The notes: a model not told the origin generated them from the sequence alone. A DNA stretch of 7,267 nucleotides from Planctomycetota bacterium (GCA_024641365.1 JAHEDF010000189.1:1-7267), one strand, 5' to 3'; counted from the first letter of the stretch, positions 1-7,247 are shown. Made by a program: numbers and translations.

Positions 1-2238
1 TACAATCACATCGTTCTCGCACAAAAACTTGATTTTTCGCATTTTGCGCTGTGGCGTTTGGGTTCGGAAGACGATACCGTCTGGCCAGCTTTTTCAAAAA
101 AGGAAAAAATAACTGCAGCTCTAGCACAATTATTAGCCACCGTGCCCGGAACTAATAATGTTGTTCATAGCGGTAAAGGCGAATGCATGCGCATCACCGA
201 CACACCTCAGGATGGTCTCAGAGAAATAGCGCTCAATCCAGATACGTCGCTGATTAATAACGTTGCATACCAACAATTTCCATCCCCCTACGTCATTAAA
301 CATTTTGGCGCGAAGGATAATAAAATTACCCTGACATTTGATGATGGTCCAGATCCCGACCACACGCCTGCAATTCTTGATATTCTAAAAAAGGAACATG
401 TCAGTGCGACTTTTTTTATTATTGGCGCTCAAGCCAAACAATATCCTGAATTAATAGAGCGCATGTATAAAGAAGGGCATATTATTGCTAATCACACTTT
501 TTCGCACCCCGATGTTTCACAAGTTGCGATACGCCAATTACAAATTGAATTATCCGCGACCCAGCGGCTTATTGAATCACATACCAACCGCATGTCGATA
601 TTATTTCGTCCGCCCTTTGGCGTAGATGGCGTCATAAAAGTACATGAACAATTACTTGCCTTGGAAACTATCAGTCAATTAGGTTATTTATCGGTGGGCA
701 TGAATATTGATCCGAAAGATTGGCAACAACCAGGAATAGATCACATTGTTGAACATACGGTAGAACAGGCAAACAATGGTGCCGGAAACATTGTGTTATT
801 ACATGATGGCGGCGGTGATCGCACCGAAACCGTAGAAGCATTACCAAAATTAATCCAAGAATTGCGCGATAATGGTCATGAAATTGTTCCGCTCAATGAT
901 TTATTAGGGACCACGCGTGACGTCTTAATGCCACGGTCAACAACGGATTGGCTACAAACCAGATTAATCCGCTTCGGCTTTTCATTTGTCGCCTGGTGCA
1001 AAATTATCATTGTCTGGTTATTTTATATAGGCGTTGTATTAGGCATCACGCGTTTGATCTTTATCGCACTATTAGCGCTCCTTGAAAATAGACGTAAAAA
1101 GAAACTGCTTTATACTGCAGGTTTTTTGCCATCGGTCGCGGTTATTGTGCCTGCTTACAATGAAGAAAAAGTCGTGGTGAAAACCGTGAACAGTATACTG
1201 CAATCGGATTATACCGGCACTTACACTATCATGGTTATCGATGACGGCTCAAAAGATAATACCTATGCGATCGTTTTAGAGGCATTTGCGAGTAATCCCC
1301 GCGTTCAAGTCTTAAAGAAGAAAAACGGCGGCAAATCTGCCGCGCTTAATTACTGCATCCAACGCAGCAAGGCCGATATCGCTATTTGTCTTGATGCAGA
1401 CACGGTATTTAAACCAGATACCATTAGTAAATTAATTCGTCACTTCTCTGACCCAAAGGTCGCGGCCGTAGCTGGCAATGCCAAAGTTGGTAATCGCTTA
1501 AATATCATGACGCGTTGGCAGGCGCTTGAATATATTACCAGTCAAAATCTTGATCGGCGTGCATTTAGTTTACTCAATTGCATTACCGTTGTGCCTGGGG
1601 CGATAGGAGCGTGGCGCCGTATCGTGTTAGAAAATAATGACGGATTTGCTCACCACACCTTGGCCGAAGATGCCGAACTGACGATTACCTTGCGGCGTCA
1701 GGGCTATAAAATTGTTAATGAAGATGAAGCAATCGCTCTCACTGAAGCACCAGACACAGTGCGTGATTTCGTTAAACAACGTTTCCGCTGGATGTTCGGC
1801 ACTATTCAAGCCGCATTTCACCACCGCGATGCGTTATTTCGACCGCGCTATGGTGCACTCGGTTGGGTGGCCTTACCGAATATACTTTTATTCCAAGTAT
1901 TTTTCCCACTCATATCCCCCATTATGGATATTATGGTGATTGCTTCACTCGGCACCTATGCACTTGATACGTGGTATCATGCCAGTCAAAGCAGTAGTGA
2001 TATATTACAAATCTCTGTCTATTATATGCTCTTCGTCTTTGTCGATTACATCGCGGCGTTTATTGCCTTTCGCTTAGAGCCCGGTGAAGATAAACGCTTA
2101 TTATGGTATTTATTCCTGCAGCGCTTTTTTTATCGTCAATTAATGTATTATGTCGCCGTGCAAGCCACCATCGCCGCCTGGCAAGGTCGCGCGGTTGGAT
2201 GGGGGAAATTGCAGCGAAAAGCTACGGTCCAGGCATGA
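1..2238 (+). CDS. GH18 (tail)-polysaccharide deacetylase-glycosyltransferase 2 fusion protein, 5' end outside window
   Basis: The frame is open from base 1, giving 745 visible residues, so this is the C-terminal part of a larger protein. A TTG at 58 lies inside conserved sequence and is not a credible start. Residues 1 to about 35 (including FALWRLGSED) resemble the end of the GH18-like domain in known GH18-NodB-GT2 fusions. The NodB/CE4 domain follows with all five motifs: TFDDGP (112-117, metal-binding Asp), HTFSH (165-169), RPPFG (203-207), DPKDW (237-241) and LLHD (266-269). A hydrophobic segment (about 325-361) ends in RRKKK, favouring a cytoplasmic side after it. The GT2 domain has PAYNEE (384-389), DDGS (414-417), DAD (465-467), EDAE (556-559) and QRFRW (593-597), the set for a processive inverting synthase, then several C-terminal membrane segments. 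By family, GT2 polymerises a sugar in the cytoplasm while the deacetylase acts outside. An N-acetylglucosamine-type polymer (PNAG or chitin-like) is inferred. All motifs in the visible part are intact. Confidence 0.93.
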   Translation, partial: YNHIVLAQKLDFSHFALWRLGSEDDTVWPAFSKKEKITAALAQLLATVPGTNNVVHSGKGECMRITDTPQDGLREIALNPDTSLINNVAYQQFPSPYVIKHFGAKDNKITLTFDDGPDPDHTPAILDILKKEHVSATFFIIGAQAKQYPELIERMYKEGHIIANHTFSHPDVSQVAIRQLQIELSATQRLIESHTNRMSILFRPPFGVDGVIKVHEQLLALETISQLGYLSVGMNIDPKDWQQPGIDHIVEHTVEQANNGAGNIVLLHDGGGDRTETVEALPKLIQELRDNGHEIVPLNDLLGTTRDVLMPRSTTDWLQTRLIRFGFSFVAWCKIIIVWLFYIGVVLGITRLIFIALLALLENRRKKKLLYTAGFLPSVAVIVPAYNEEKVVVKTVNSILQSDYTGTYTIMVIDDGSKDNTYAIVLEAFASNPRVQVLKKKNGGKSAALNYCIQRSKADIAICLDADTVFKPDTISKLIRHFSDPKVAAVAGNAKVGNRLNIMTRWQALEYITSQNLDRRAFSLLNCITVVPGAIGAWRRIVLENNDGFAHHTLAEDAELTITLRRQGYKIVNEDEAIALTEAPDTVRDFVKQRFRWMFGTIQAAFHHRDALFRPRYGALGWVALPNILLFQVFFPLISPIMDIMVIASLGTYALDTWYHASQSSSDILQISVYYMLFVFVDYIAAFIAFRLEPGEDKRLLWYLFLQRFFYRQLMYYVAVQATIAAWQGRAVGWGKLQRKATVQA

Positions 2239-2339
2239 TCCGTCTGCAAAACGCCATAAAGAAAAGAAGATTAACATTAACTATATAGCTTGAGAAACAC
2301 GTGACCGCTATCGTTAATTTATCGCTCACTTTTCTTACA
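2239..2339. other. Convergent intergenic spacer without a clear terminator
   Basis: This spacer lies between the stop of the plus-strand fusion gene (2236-2238) and the stop of the minus-strand cytochrome gene (2340-2342). No GC-rich hairpin followed by a T-run is visible on either strand. The only symmetry seen is an 8-bp purine/pyrimidine inverted repeat (AAGAAAAG at 2259-2266, CTTTTCTT at 2329-2336) with a loop of about 60 bases, plus short palindromes CTATATAG (2281-2288) and CACGTG (2298-2303). None is convincing as an intrinsic terminator, so Rho-dependent ends or overlapping 3' ends are possible. Confidence 0.6.
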
Positions 2340-5264
2340 TTAATTTACATACACAAACTCATTCGAACAAATCAATGCTTGCGTATACAATTCCCATGGC
2401 TTTAACGGTGTGCGGTCAACCATGGTGCCCTGATTAATAATCGGGTCATATTTATTTTTATCTATTTTTGATTTCGGTGCACCAGGCGTTTTTGCAGCTT
2501 TTTCACGTTGATAGGCTTTATCGTTCATGTGAGCGACAAATTCTTTTGCGATCTTAAATTCATTTTCTGTGGGTTGGCGTTGAAATAATAAATTATAGAG
2601 CGCTGCAATTCGCTCATCGTCAGAGGCCGCGCCACCAATATCGTTACGTGCCATCACACTGCGAGCGGCACCCGCCACCATCGGACTATTAAGGAAGAAT
2701 AAGGCTTGTTGCGGTACAATGGTATTAATGCGTTTACTATTTGGCATATCAGGATCAGCAAAATCAAATTGAATCATCATATCGGATAACTGGAAACGAT
2801 CTACATAACCGTAAATACTGCGGCGATAGGAAAACGGTTCTTCAGAAATATTAACTGGCTGGCCACCCATAGTGCGATCCATTTTTCCGCTAAGCAACAC
2901 TAAGGAATCACGAATTGCTTCTAAATTTAAGCGCCGTAAATTCATGTGCCAAAACAGCGTGTTGTCTGGATCTTTGCTTTCATTAGCAGCGACGCTATCC
3001 GATGACTGTTGATACGTCGCCGATAATAAAATGCGGCGATGGAGCGCTTTCATCGACCAGCCCTCAGCGACAAAACGTGCTGATAACCAATCTAGGAGTG
3101 CTTGATGTGGCGTCTTTTCACTCATGACCCCAACATCATCTGGCGTGGTAATGAATCCCTGGCCAAAATGATGCATCCATACTCGATTTACTGCAACTCG
3201 TGCCGTTAATGGATTGTCTTTATTGGCAATCGCCTGTGCTAATTCCAAACGACCACTGCCCTCGGTTTTAAAAGCGTTGCGTTGATGATTCGGGCTGAGC
3301 ACTTCTAAAAAGCTTCGCGGAACAACAGCGCCTTTTTTATTACGCTCACCACGGAGATAGATGTAACTATCACGTCCTTTATCCTTATCCTTCACCGTCA
3401 TGGCCCATGCAGGGGCACCCGGGTGCGTCAAGCGTAAAGCATTAATGGCGGCAAAATGAAATTTATTTGAGGTGTTATTGTCAAAAGGTAAATTAACAAA
3501 TTGCGTTAGCTGCTGCTCTGACGTTAATAATGTATCTGCATCAACTAATTTTATTGGGTATGTCATGAGCTCTATAACGGCAGGATCGATATCTGGGTCA
3601 GGGCTCCCAACTGTGCGAATGGTTTTCACATAATCATCAAGCATTGGCGCATATTCGGCGAATATTTTCGCGTATAATTCTGCTACCTCAGAAAGTTTCT
3701 GTGGCTTCAAGTCACGAATCGCCTCAGCAATAATTGGATTAACTGGCCAACGTTTATCTTTTAATGCCTGTTCAATGGCAGCTGGTGCTTTGGCAACAAA
3801 ATCCTCTGGTTTCAAACGTGATAATCGTGCGTACGGACCGACGACTGGATGCTCATTACGCATCGATACGGCACTGTAGGTATCACGCAAAACGTAATCT
3901 TTATAGTCACTACGAATGCCGTATTTGTCTTCCAACTCACGCCGTTCTGGTGAACGATTGTTAACCACCACGACACGCAAAAATCCTTCCGCATTATCCT
4001 GGAATTTTTTTACGCGTACTAGTGCGGTATCAAAATAGGTATCACGATTCTTTGTTACTAAATCTTGCACTTGTTTTTCATAATCAGCAATTTGCTCGGG
4101 TGAGCGTTTTGATTGTAATTCAGGCAAATCGTAAGTTTCTTCAACACTATTAAATATGCCATGCAATGCGTAGTAGTCAGCAGTTGGTATAGGATCAAAT
4201 TTATGGTCATGACAACGAGCACAGGACACCGTTAGGCCAAGCGTTGCCTTGGTCACCGTGTCGATTCGTTCATCAATGGTATCATCATTATTATCAAAAC
4301 GACGACCAACCGTAATAAAACCAAGTGCCGCTAAACGTGCATCATCTGATTTCACATCGGGTAATAAATCCGCTGCGATTTGTTCCATGATAAAATCATT
4401 ATATGGCTTGTCGTCATTAAATGCTTTAACGACATAGTCACGATAGGTATAGGCAGAGCGCAAGCGATAATCTTCCCAACGGTAATTCTTACCATTACTA
4501 CGCAGTCCAATGGTGTCTGCATAGCGCGCGCTATCGAGCCAATGACGCCCCCACCGTTCGCCATAATGTGGGGAAGCTAATAAACGATCGACTACCTTTT
4601 CATAGGCATTAGGTGACTTATCTGAAATGAAATCGGTAATTTCTTCTGACGTCGGCGGCATGCCAATCATATCATAGGTGATGCGGCGAATGAGTGTTGC
4701 GCGATCCGCCGATGGATTTGGACGCAGGCCTTTTTCTTGTAATTGTGCTACAATAAATTGGTCAATTTCATTACGCGCCCATTTATCTTTTAAAGCTGGA
4801 ACTGGTGGCTCTTGTACTGGTTGAAATGTCCAGTGCGCACGGGCTTCATCTGTGAGCCCAGTCATCTTGGTATTTTTTCCATCGCGCGGATCTGGCGCGC
4901 CCATGGTTATCCATTCTTTTACCGCAGCAATTTTATCATCGCTGATTTTACCACCTTCTTTTTTGGGCGGCATTTGCACATCGTCGTGTGTATAGGTAAG
5001 CGCTAAATAAAACAGACTTTCTTCCGGTTTACCTGGAATAATGGTTTTTCCACTTTCGCCGCCCTTTACCCAACCGGCTTTGGTATCGAGTACCAAGCCA
5101 CCTTTGGATTTATTTTGTGAGCCATCGTGGCACTTTAAACAATGATCATGCAAGAGCGGACGAATTTTTGATTCGAATAACTCCATGCCTTTATCCGCAG
5201 CCGATAACGTCCCACCAAGTGCTAACGTCATCAACGCGGGCAGCGCGTGTGTACGCCAACTCAC
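2340..5264 (-). CDS. Planctomycete-type cytochrome c protein (PSCyt1-PSCyt2/DUF1549-PSD1/DUF1553)
   Basis: This is a 974-residue exported protein of usual family length. The start is GTG at 5264-5262, supported by GAGGAG eight bases upstream and a signal peptide (about residues 1-22, ending LSA-A). PSCyt1 (about 32-125) has a c-type heme site CLKCH (42-46) with a candidate axial methionine in MPP (98-100). PSCyt2/DUF1549 (about 160-375) has family signatures including HYGERWGRHWLD, and a second heme site CARCH (348-352) followed by the typical DHKFDPIP. A mostly helical charged region spans about 380-620. PSD1/DUF1553 (about 670-970) has NPLTARVAVNRVWMHHFG, the RRILLSATYQQS segment, and ends SNEFVYVN, as family members do. 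Covalent heme would require the cytochrome c maturation machinery, so the protein should act outside the cytoplasm. The exact role is not established; links to polysaccharide breakdown in planctomycetes are proposals. It is the second gene of an operon, overlapping the DUF1501 stop by four bases. A Lys/Pro-rich linker (about 919-945) sits near the C-terminus. Confidence 0.95.
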   Translation of the reverse strand: MSWRTHALPALMTLALGGTLSAADKGMELFESKIRPLLHDHCLKCHDGSQNKSKGGLVLDTKAGWVKGGESGKTIIPGKPEESLFYLALTYTHDDVQMPPKKEGGKISDDKIAAVKEWITMGAPDPRDGKNTKMTGLTDEARAHWTFQPVQEPPVPALKDKWARNEIDQFIVAQLQEKGLRPNPSADRATLIRRITYDMIGMPPTSEEITDFISDKSPNAYEKVVDRLLASPHYGERWGRHWLDSARYADTIGLRSNGKNYRWEDYRLRSAYTYRDYVVKAFNDDKPYNDFIMEQIAADLLPDVKSDDARLAALGFITVGRRFDNNDDTIDERIDTVTKATLGLTVSCARCHDHKFDPIPTADYYALHGIFNSVEETYDLPELQSKRSPEQIADYEKQVQDLVTKNRDTYFDTALVRVKKFQDNAEGFLRVVVVNNRSPERRELEDKYGIRSDYKDYVLRDTYSAVSMRNEHPVVGPYARLSRLKPEDFVAKAPAAIEQALKDKRWPVNPIIAEAIRDLKPQKLSEVAELYAKIFAEYAPMLDDYVKTIRTVGSPDPDIDPAVIELMTYPIKLVDADTLLTSEQQLTQFVNLPFDNNTSNKFHFAAINALRLTHPGAPAWAMTVKDKDKGRDSYIYLRGERNKKGAVVPRSFLEVLSPNHQRNAFKTEGSGRLELAQAIANKDNPLTARVAVNRVWMHHFGQGFITTPDDVGVMSEKTPHQALLDWLSARFVAEGWSMKALHRRILLSATYQQSSDSVAANESKDPDNTLFWHMNLRRLNLEAIRDSLVLLSGKMDRTMGGQPVNISEEPFSYRRSIYGYVDRFQLSDMMIQFDFADPDMPNSKRINTIVPQQALFFLNSPMVAGAARSVMARNDIGGAASDDERIAALYNLLFQRQPTENEFKIAKEFVAHMNDKAYQREKAAKTPGAPKSKIDKNKYDPIINQGTMVDRTPLKPWELYTQALICSNEFVYVN

Positions 5265-6646
5265 GCGATGATCTCCTCAATAATTTTACCAAAGTTATCG
5301 GTTAGTCGGAAATCACGCCCATTATAACGATAGGTTAATTTGGTATGATCATAGCCAATGAGTCGCATTAAGGTGGCGTGCAGATCATGAACGGTGACCG
5401 CTTTATCAACGACTTCATACCCTAATTCATCCGTTTCGCCGAAGGCATACCCACCTTTTAAACCGCCGCCTGCCATCCAATGACTAAAGGCCTTGCCATG
5501 ATGATCGCGACCTGAATTGGTGTCAATTTTACCTGGCGTGGTAATGGTACGGCCAAATTCACCACCCCACCAGACCACGGTCGATTCTAATAATCCGAGT
5601 CGCTTTAAGTCTGAAATTAATGCCGCTGCAGGTTGATCAATTTCAGCGGCTTTTTTGCTGAGCGCACTTTCAATACCGGAATGGTGATCCCAACCACCAA
5701 CGTCGACCTGCACAAAACGAACTCCTCGTTCAATTAATCGCCGTGCACATAATAACCGCGCCCCATTATTACTTTTCCCGTATAATGCGCGCACTTCTTT
5801 TGATTCTCGATTAATATCAAAAGCCTCAACCGCTTCTGTTTCCATACGATAAGCTAATTCGAATGATTCCATACGGGCTGCAAGTTGTTCATCACCGCGG
5901 AATTTATCTAAATGGGTTTGATTTAATTGCGCCACTAAGTCGAGCTGTTTTCGCTGCGCTGCGGATGTACCAAAATCGTTACGTAAATTTGATAAGACTT
6001 GATCGACTGGTTTATTTGCAGCGAAATCAGCGCGCGTACCTTGATACATACTTGGCAAGAATGCCGCTTGTCGCCATTCGGCATTTCCACCTAAGGTAAT
6101 AAAACCTGGCAAACTACGATTTTCACTTCCCAATCCGTAGAGTGTCCACGAACCAACACTTGGCTTGGACTGAATAAGCGAACCGGTGTGCATCATTTTT
6201 GATGCGGGGCCGTGTGCGGGCACATCGGTATGGAGTGAACGAATGACACATAATTCATCGGCGACTTCTTGTAATTTCGGAAATGCATCGCTGATTGGTA
6301 ATCCAGATTTACCACTTTGGGTAAATTTAAATGGCGATGGGAAAACGACGCCGCCACGTGATTTAGACATTTGTTTATCAGCATAGCGCTCCATCGCTGG
6401 CTTAAAATCAAATGTATCTACATGACTTGGTGCGCCGCTGGCAAATAAATGAATTATCGCTTTTGCTTTATGCGGCAGCGGTGGATTGCGTGGCGCTAAA
6501 CTTCCACCGTCACCATAGGCGAGGTTTCCGCCTAATGTCTGTCCAAATAATGACGCACAGGCAATGCCGCCAATACTCATTCCCATACGACGTAAGAACT
6601 CGCGGCGGGCGAGCATATCATAAATATAGTTCGATGAGTTCGGCAT
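5261..6646 (-). CDS. DUF1501 family protein with Tat signal (sulfatase/alkaline phosphatase-like fold)
   Basis: The product has 461 residues when started at ATG 6646-6644. A GTG at 6658 would add four residues, but it overlaps the TGAGGT ribosome site that serves the ATG, so the ATG is preferred. The N-terminus carries a twin-arginine signal (RREFLRRMG, residues 14-22) followed by a hydrophobic stretch (about 23-38), indicating folded export. DUF1501 signatures are seen in order: SGAPSHVDTFD (70-80), a His-rich segment around HGPASKMMH (145-153), GWDHHSG (318-324), GGEFGRT (361-367) and GRDHH (379-383). These Asp/His clusters match the metal-site positions expected for the alkaline phosphatase-like superfamily, but no substrate is known and I assign none. 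It is the first gene of the operon and its TGA overlaps the GTG start of the cytochrome gene, which fits the frequent genomic pairing of these families. No frameshift or missing motif was seen. Family call is firm; enzymatic function is unknown. Confidence 0.95.
   Translation of the reverse strand: MPNSSNYIYDMLARREFLRRMGMSIGGIACASLFGQTLGGNLAYGDGGSLAPRNPPLPHKAKAIIHLFASGAPSHVDTFDFKPAMERYADKQMSKSRGGVVFPSPFKFTQSGKSGLPISDAFPKLQEVADELCVIRSLHTDVPAHGPASKMMHTGSLIQSKPSVGSWTLYGLGSENRSLPGFITLGGNAEWRQAAFLPSMYQGTRADFAANKPVDQVLSNLRNDFGTSAAQRKQLDLVAQLNQTHLDKFRGDEQLAARMESFELAYRMETEAVEAFDINRESKEVRALYGKSNNGARLLCARRLIERGVRFVQVDVGGWDHHSGIESALSKKAAEIDQPAAALISDLKRLGLLESTVVWWGGEFGRTITTPGKIDTNSGRDHHGKAFSHWMAGGGLKGGYAFGETDELGYEVVDKAVTVHDLHATLMRLIGYDHTKLTYRYNGRDFRLTDNFGKIIEEIIA
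5273..5278 (-). promoter_or_regulatory. Ribosome binding site inside the DUF1501 3' end
   Basis: Read on the minus strand this is GAGGAG, eight bases before the GTG start at 5264. It lies within the last codons of the DUF1501 gene (the Glu-Glu-Ile part of its C-terminus). With the GTGA start/stop overlap it fixes the cytochrome gene start and suggests translational coupling. Confidence 0.8.
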
Positions 6647-6651
6647 AGGGT

Positions 6652-6657
6652 ACCTCA
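6652..6657 (-). promoter_or_regulatory. Ribosome binding site deciding the DUF1501 start
   Basis: Read on the minus strand this is TGAGGT, five bases before the ATG at 6646. The in-frame GTG at 6658-6656 overlaps this element and has no comparable purine-rich site at the right distance, so the shorter protein is the better call. Confidence 0.7.
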
Positions 6658-6845
6658 CATGTTATGATACAGCGGAAAAAACGAACACATTGTGGAATTT
6701 TGCTACGTTGTCGAAGGAGACTTTGTTGAGTCATTTCTTGGTGTCTGCAGGAGCTTTACTATAAGCAAAATGAGCGTCTGAATCATTTGTGACAGGCGGT
6801 ATTTACAGCAATTTAATACGTACTCGTATATTTCGGTCCGCTTAA

Positions 6846-6851
6846 ATTATA
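6846..6851 (-). promoter_or_regulatory. Candidate -10 element for the DUF1501-cytochrome operon
   Basis: The minus strand reads TATAAT exactly, which would start transcription near 6839 and leave a leader of about 190 bases. The sequence 16 to 18 bases upstream (around AGTAGG) does not resemble TTGACA, and there is no TGn extension. It is therefore a weak, single-element candidate. Confidence 0.2.
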
Positions 6852-7031
6852 GCCCGCTAAATTGTGGTCCTACTGCTGGTCCCCGTGCTCATTTTTTTTA
6901 CAATGAAGGGACTAATACCAACGAAATTTATTACTCCCCAGGACAATTTGACATTCAACAGGAAGATCCATACCTTTTGCTGAATTTTTTCTCGGGCCAC
7001 GAACGAGACCTCAGATTTGCAAACCCCACAC

Positions 7032-7047
7032 GTACCAACTTTGGTAC
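7032..7047. repeat. 16-bp dyad, operator-like
   Basis: GTACCAA and TTGGTAC form a perfect inverted repeat of 7-bp arms around CT. Neither strand continues into a T-run, so it is not an intrinsic terminator. A binding site for a dimeric regulator is possible but not shown. Confidence 0.5.
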
Positions 7048-7050
7048 TTA

Positions 7051-7063
7051 AATTGATTCAATT
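7051..7063. repeat. 13-bp AT-rich dyad next to the previous one
   Basis: AATTGA and TCAATT form a perfect inverted repeat around a central T, three bases after the 7032-7047 dyad. AT-rich sequence gives such short palindromes by chance fairly often. Confidence 0.4.
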
Positions 7064-7091
7064 ATTACTAATCGCCGCGCTCCCAAAGGCG

Positions 7092-7112
7092 CAGCGCTAT
7101 TGTCAGCGCTAT
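7092..7112. repeat. Two tandem copies of CAGCGCTAT (12-bp period)
   Basis: The 9-mer occurs at 7092-7100 and 7104-7112. Each copy contains the palindrome AGCGCT, so the pair can also fold as a 6-bp GC-rich hairpin (7093-7098 with 7105-7110, loop ATTGTC). No T-run follows on either strand. Confidence 0.5.
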
Positions 7113-7116
7113 CGCT

Positions 7117-7155
7117 AGAGCTGTGCAATCATTTTCCCGCAGGGATAGCAGCTCT
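7117..7155. repeat. Inverted repeat AGAGCTG / CAGCTCT
   Basis: The 7-bp arms are at 7117-7123 and 7149-7155 with a 25-base loop; one more T-G wobble is possible at the inner end. It follows directly on the tandem repeat and is of unknown meaning. Confidence 0.3.
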
Positions 7156-7229
7156 TGAAGACGACCTAATCCCCTGGTTTTGCAAAGCCTTTTGGTCAGC
7201 CAAGTGTCAGTTCTACCAGTACTTTAGCT

Positions 7230-7247
7230 AACGGCGTAGAGGCCGTT
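7230..7247. repeat. Small hairpin AACGGC / GCCGTT
   Basis: Six-bp perfect arms (7230-7235 and 7242-7247) enclose GTAGAG. No T-run follows, so it is not a typical terminator. The window ends 20 bases later, so any larger structure is cut off. Confidence 0.35.

Larger units (their letters stand above)
6668..7231 (+). pseudogene. Possible decayed coding region, unrecognised
   Basis: One plus-strand frame is open for 37, 89 and 59 codons in succession, interrupted only by TGA at 6779-6781 and TAA at 7049-7051, and closed by TAA at 7229-7231. About ten stops would be expected by chance over 187 codons at this base composition, so the frame is more open than random sequence usually is. The middle block has no ATG, GTG or TTG near its beginning. 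Its translation looks protein-like (for example SPGQFDIQQEDPYLLLNFF) but I do not recognise a family. A competing open frame on the opposite strand (7223-7068) covers the last block. Chance openness is a real alternative, so this is a weak call. Confidence 0.28.

Noticed and set aside
58..60. TTG as the start of the fusion gene
   Set aside because: The frame is open from base 1 and the residues before it continue a recognisable conserved segment; the gene simply begins outside the window.
2259..2336. AAGAAAAG/CTTTTCTT inverted repeat as a bidirectional terminator
   Set aside because: The loop is about 60 bases and the arms are pure A/G, too weak to act as a terminator stem.
3764..3964. Short plus-strand frames inside the cytochrome and DUF1501 genes, and antisense frames inside the fusion gene
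   Set aside because: They lie entirely within strongly supported genes, lack ribosome sites and have no family resemblance.
6663..6668. Minus-strand TATCAT as a -10 box for the DUF1501 operon
   Set aside because: Transcription would begin at or inside the ribosome site at 6652-6657, and no -35 element is present.
6758..6763. Minus-strand TATAGT as a -10 box
   Set aside because: The hexamer at the right distance upstream (ATGATT) does not resemble a -35 element and there is no extended -10.
6892..6899. Run of eight T as an intrinsic terminator
   Set aside because: The preceding bases repeat GGTCC in direct orientation and do not form an inverted repeat, so there is no stem.
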